Below, one piece after another: positions 5,043 through 5,823 of a stretch of 5,823 bases of DNA. How positions within the stretch are numbered: position 1 is the stretch's first letter; every line of letters begins with the position of its first letter. A program made the translations under genes and the position numbers. The notes beneath the pieces are model-generated. The model did no database searches, was not told the DNA's origin, and saw only the letters and a program-made list of their open reading frames with translations. Origin of the DNA: Actinomycetes bacterium (GTDB taxonomy: Bacteria > Actinomycetota > Acidimicrobiia > Acidimicrobiales > RAAP-2); the NCBI GenBank assembly GCA_021826655.1, contig JAKAZC010000188.1, positions 1 to 5,823 on the forward strand, in the 5' to 3' direction.

Positions 5043-5823
5043 ATGACGTACGGGACCGCAGTCTCGCTGTTCGTGATCGTCCTCGCCGTGGCGATCGCCC
5101 CGCTGTGCTCGGAGGCACTGGGGCGGTGGCGCATCCCGAGCGTCCTGTTCGAGCTGCTGCTCGGGATCCTGATCGGCCCCGAGGTGCTCCACTGGGCCAC
5201 CACGGACGTCTTCGTCAACGGCCTGGACGTGCTCGGCCTGTGCTTCCTGTTCTTCATGGCCGGCTACGAGATCGACTTCTCGACCCTGGGGCGCGAACCC
5301 ATGGTCCGGGGCGCGGTGGGCTGGCTGACCAGCCTGCTGCTCGGGCTCGGCGCCGGGCTCGTCCTGCTCCTCACCAACTTCGCCGTCTCCAGCCTGCTGG
5401 TCGGACTGGCGCTGACGACCACCGCCATCGGCACGCTCCTGCCGATGCTCCACGACCGCGGCATGCTCGGCACCCACTTCGGCAGGTTCCTGATCGCCGC
5501 CGGCACCGCCGGCGAGTTCGGGCCGGTGGTGGCGGTCACCGTGCTGCTGGGGGCGGCCAGCCCCGAGACCGAGGCCCTCCTCCTCGTCCTGTTCGTCCTC
5601 CTCGCCGTGGGCGTGGCCTACGTGGCGGCACGACCGCAGCCGCCCCGGTTGGTCGAGACGATGCAACGCCACCTCGGGACGTCGACGCAGCTCCCGGTCC
5701 GGATCGTGCTCCTGTTGCTGACCGGGCTGGTGCTGGTCGCCACGTCCCTCAGCCTCGAGATCCTCCTCGGGGCGTTCGCCGCGGGCCTGATCGTGCGCGT
5801 CGCCTTCACCGCGGAGCAGTCCG
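5043..5823 (+). CDS. CPA2-family cation/proton antiporter (C terminus off the right edge)
   Basis: This is a partial gene: 260 codons are present with no stop in the window. It encodes a polytopic membrane protein with segments at about 6-22, 33-50, 60-79, 90-111, 115-133, 147-170, 178-193 and 216-252. Family marks are the IPSVLFELLLGILIGP block (31-46), the FMAGYEIDF motif (71-79, usually FLAGLEIDL in relatives) and TTTAIGTLLPMLHDRG (125-140), followed by AAGTAGEFGPVVAV (152-165). Members exchange Na+ or K+ for H+ across the cytoplasmic membrane in pH and ion homeostasis. E158 occupies the stretch where other CPA2 proteins have the ion-site acidic residue (Asp in KefC-type QD). The ATG at 5043 was chosen because it precedes the first hydrophobic helix by only a few residues and has a -10 box 6 nt upstream. 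Its own promoter suggests expression independent of the phosphatase. Confidence 0.92.
   Translation, partial: MTYGTAVSLFVIVLAVAIAPLCSEALGRWRIPSVLFELLLGILIGPEVLHWATTDVFVNGLDVLGLCFLFFMAGYEIDFSTLGREPMVRGAVGWLTSLLLGLGAGLVLLLTNFAVSSLLVGLALTTTAIGTLLPMLHDRGMLGTHFGRFLIAAGTAGEFGPVVAVTVLLGAASPETEALLLVLFVLLAVGVAYVAARPQPPRLVETMQRHLGTSTQLPVRIVLLLLTGLVLVATSLSLEILLGAFAAGLIVRVAFTAEQS

Noticed and set aside
3416..5257. A 613-codon minus-strand frame extending the first PPOX protein upstream
   Set aside because: The extra 440 residues are Arg/Pro/Gly-rich shadow sequence running antisense through the phosphatase and kinase genes. A strong ribosome binding site fixes the start at 3934.

Overview
The window is about 5.8 kb of very GC-rich, densely packed bacterial chromosome. 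High GC, C/G-ending codons, two flavin/F420-type split-barrel oxidoreductases, DUF2510-like tryptophan motifs and two apparently leaderless starts suggest an actinobacterium. An Acidimicrobiia-like or mycobacteria-related lineage is my inference; no rRNA or marker gene fixes the taxon. Apart from one gene remnant, no mobile element, CRISPR array, tRNA, rRNA or phage gene is visible.

Left part, minus strand (1-1528): an SDR-family oxidoreductase (740-1528) lies upstream of a dihydrodipicolinate-reductase-like NAD(P)H enzyme (684 to beyond the left edge). They are 55 nt apart, each has a good Shine-Dalgarno site, and they probably form one transcript. Substrates are unknown.

Middle part, minus strand (1651-3934): a tight three-gene operon read right to left. 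It holds two different pyridoxamine-phosphate-oxidase-fold proteins (3934-3416, then 3402-2944) and a PrsW-like intramembrane protease (2937-1651). The protease carries DUF2510-like WDGxxW motifs at both ends. Gaps are 13 and 6 nt, and the last two genes share a reading frame with one TGA between them.

Right part, plus strand (4091-5823): across a 156-nt divergent intergenic region lies a low-molecular-weight protein-tyrosine phosphatase (4091-4660). It is followed 3 nt later by a P-loop kinase-like gene broken by a one-base frameshift and cut short at its C terminus (4664-4983). A CPA2-type cation/proton antiporter starts at 5043 and runs off the right edge. The phosphatase and antiporter starts share a layout: an AnnnT-type -10 box exactly 6 nt before the start codon and no ribosome binding site.

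Most genes are recognisable families in ordinary contexts. The parts most worth a second look are the DUF2510-bracketed PrsW-like protease co-transcribed with two split-barrel proteins, and the frameshifted kinase. I do not see convincing evidence of a wholly new system.
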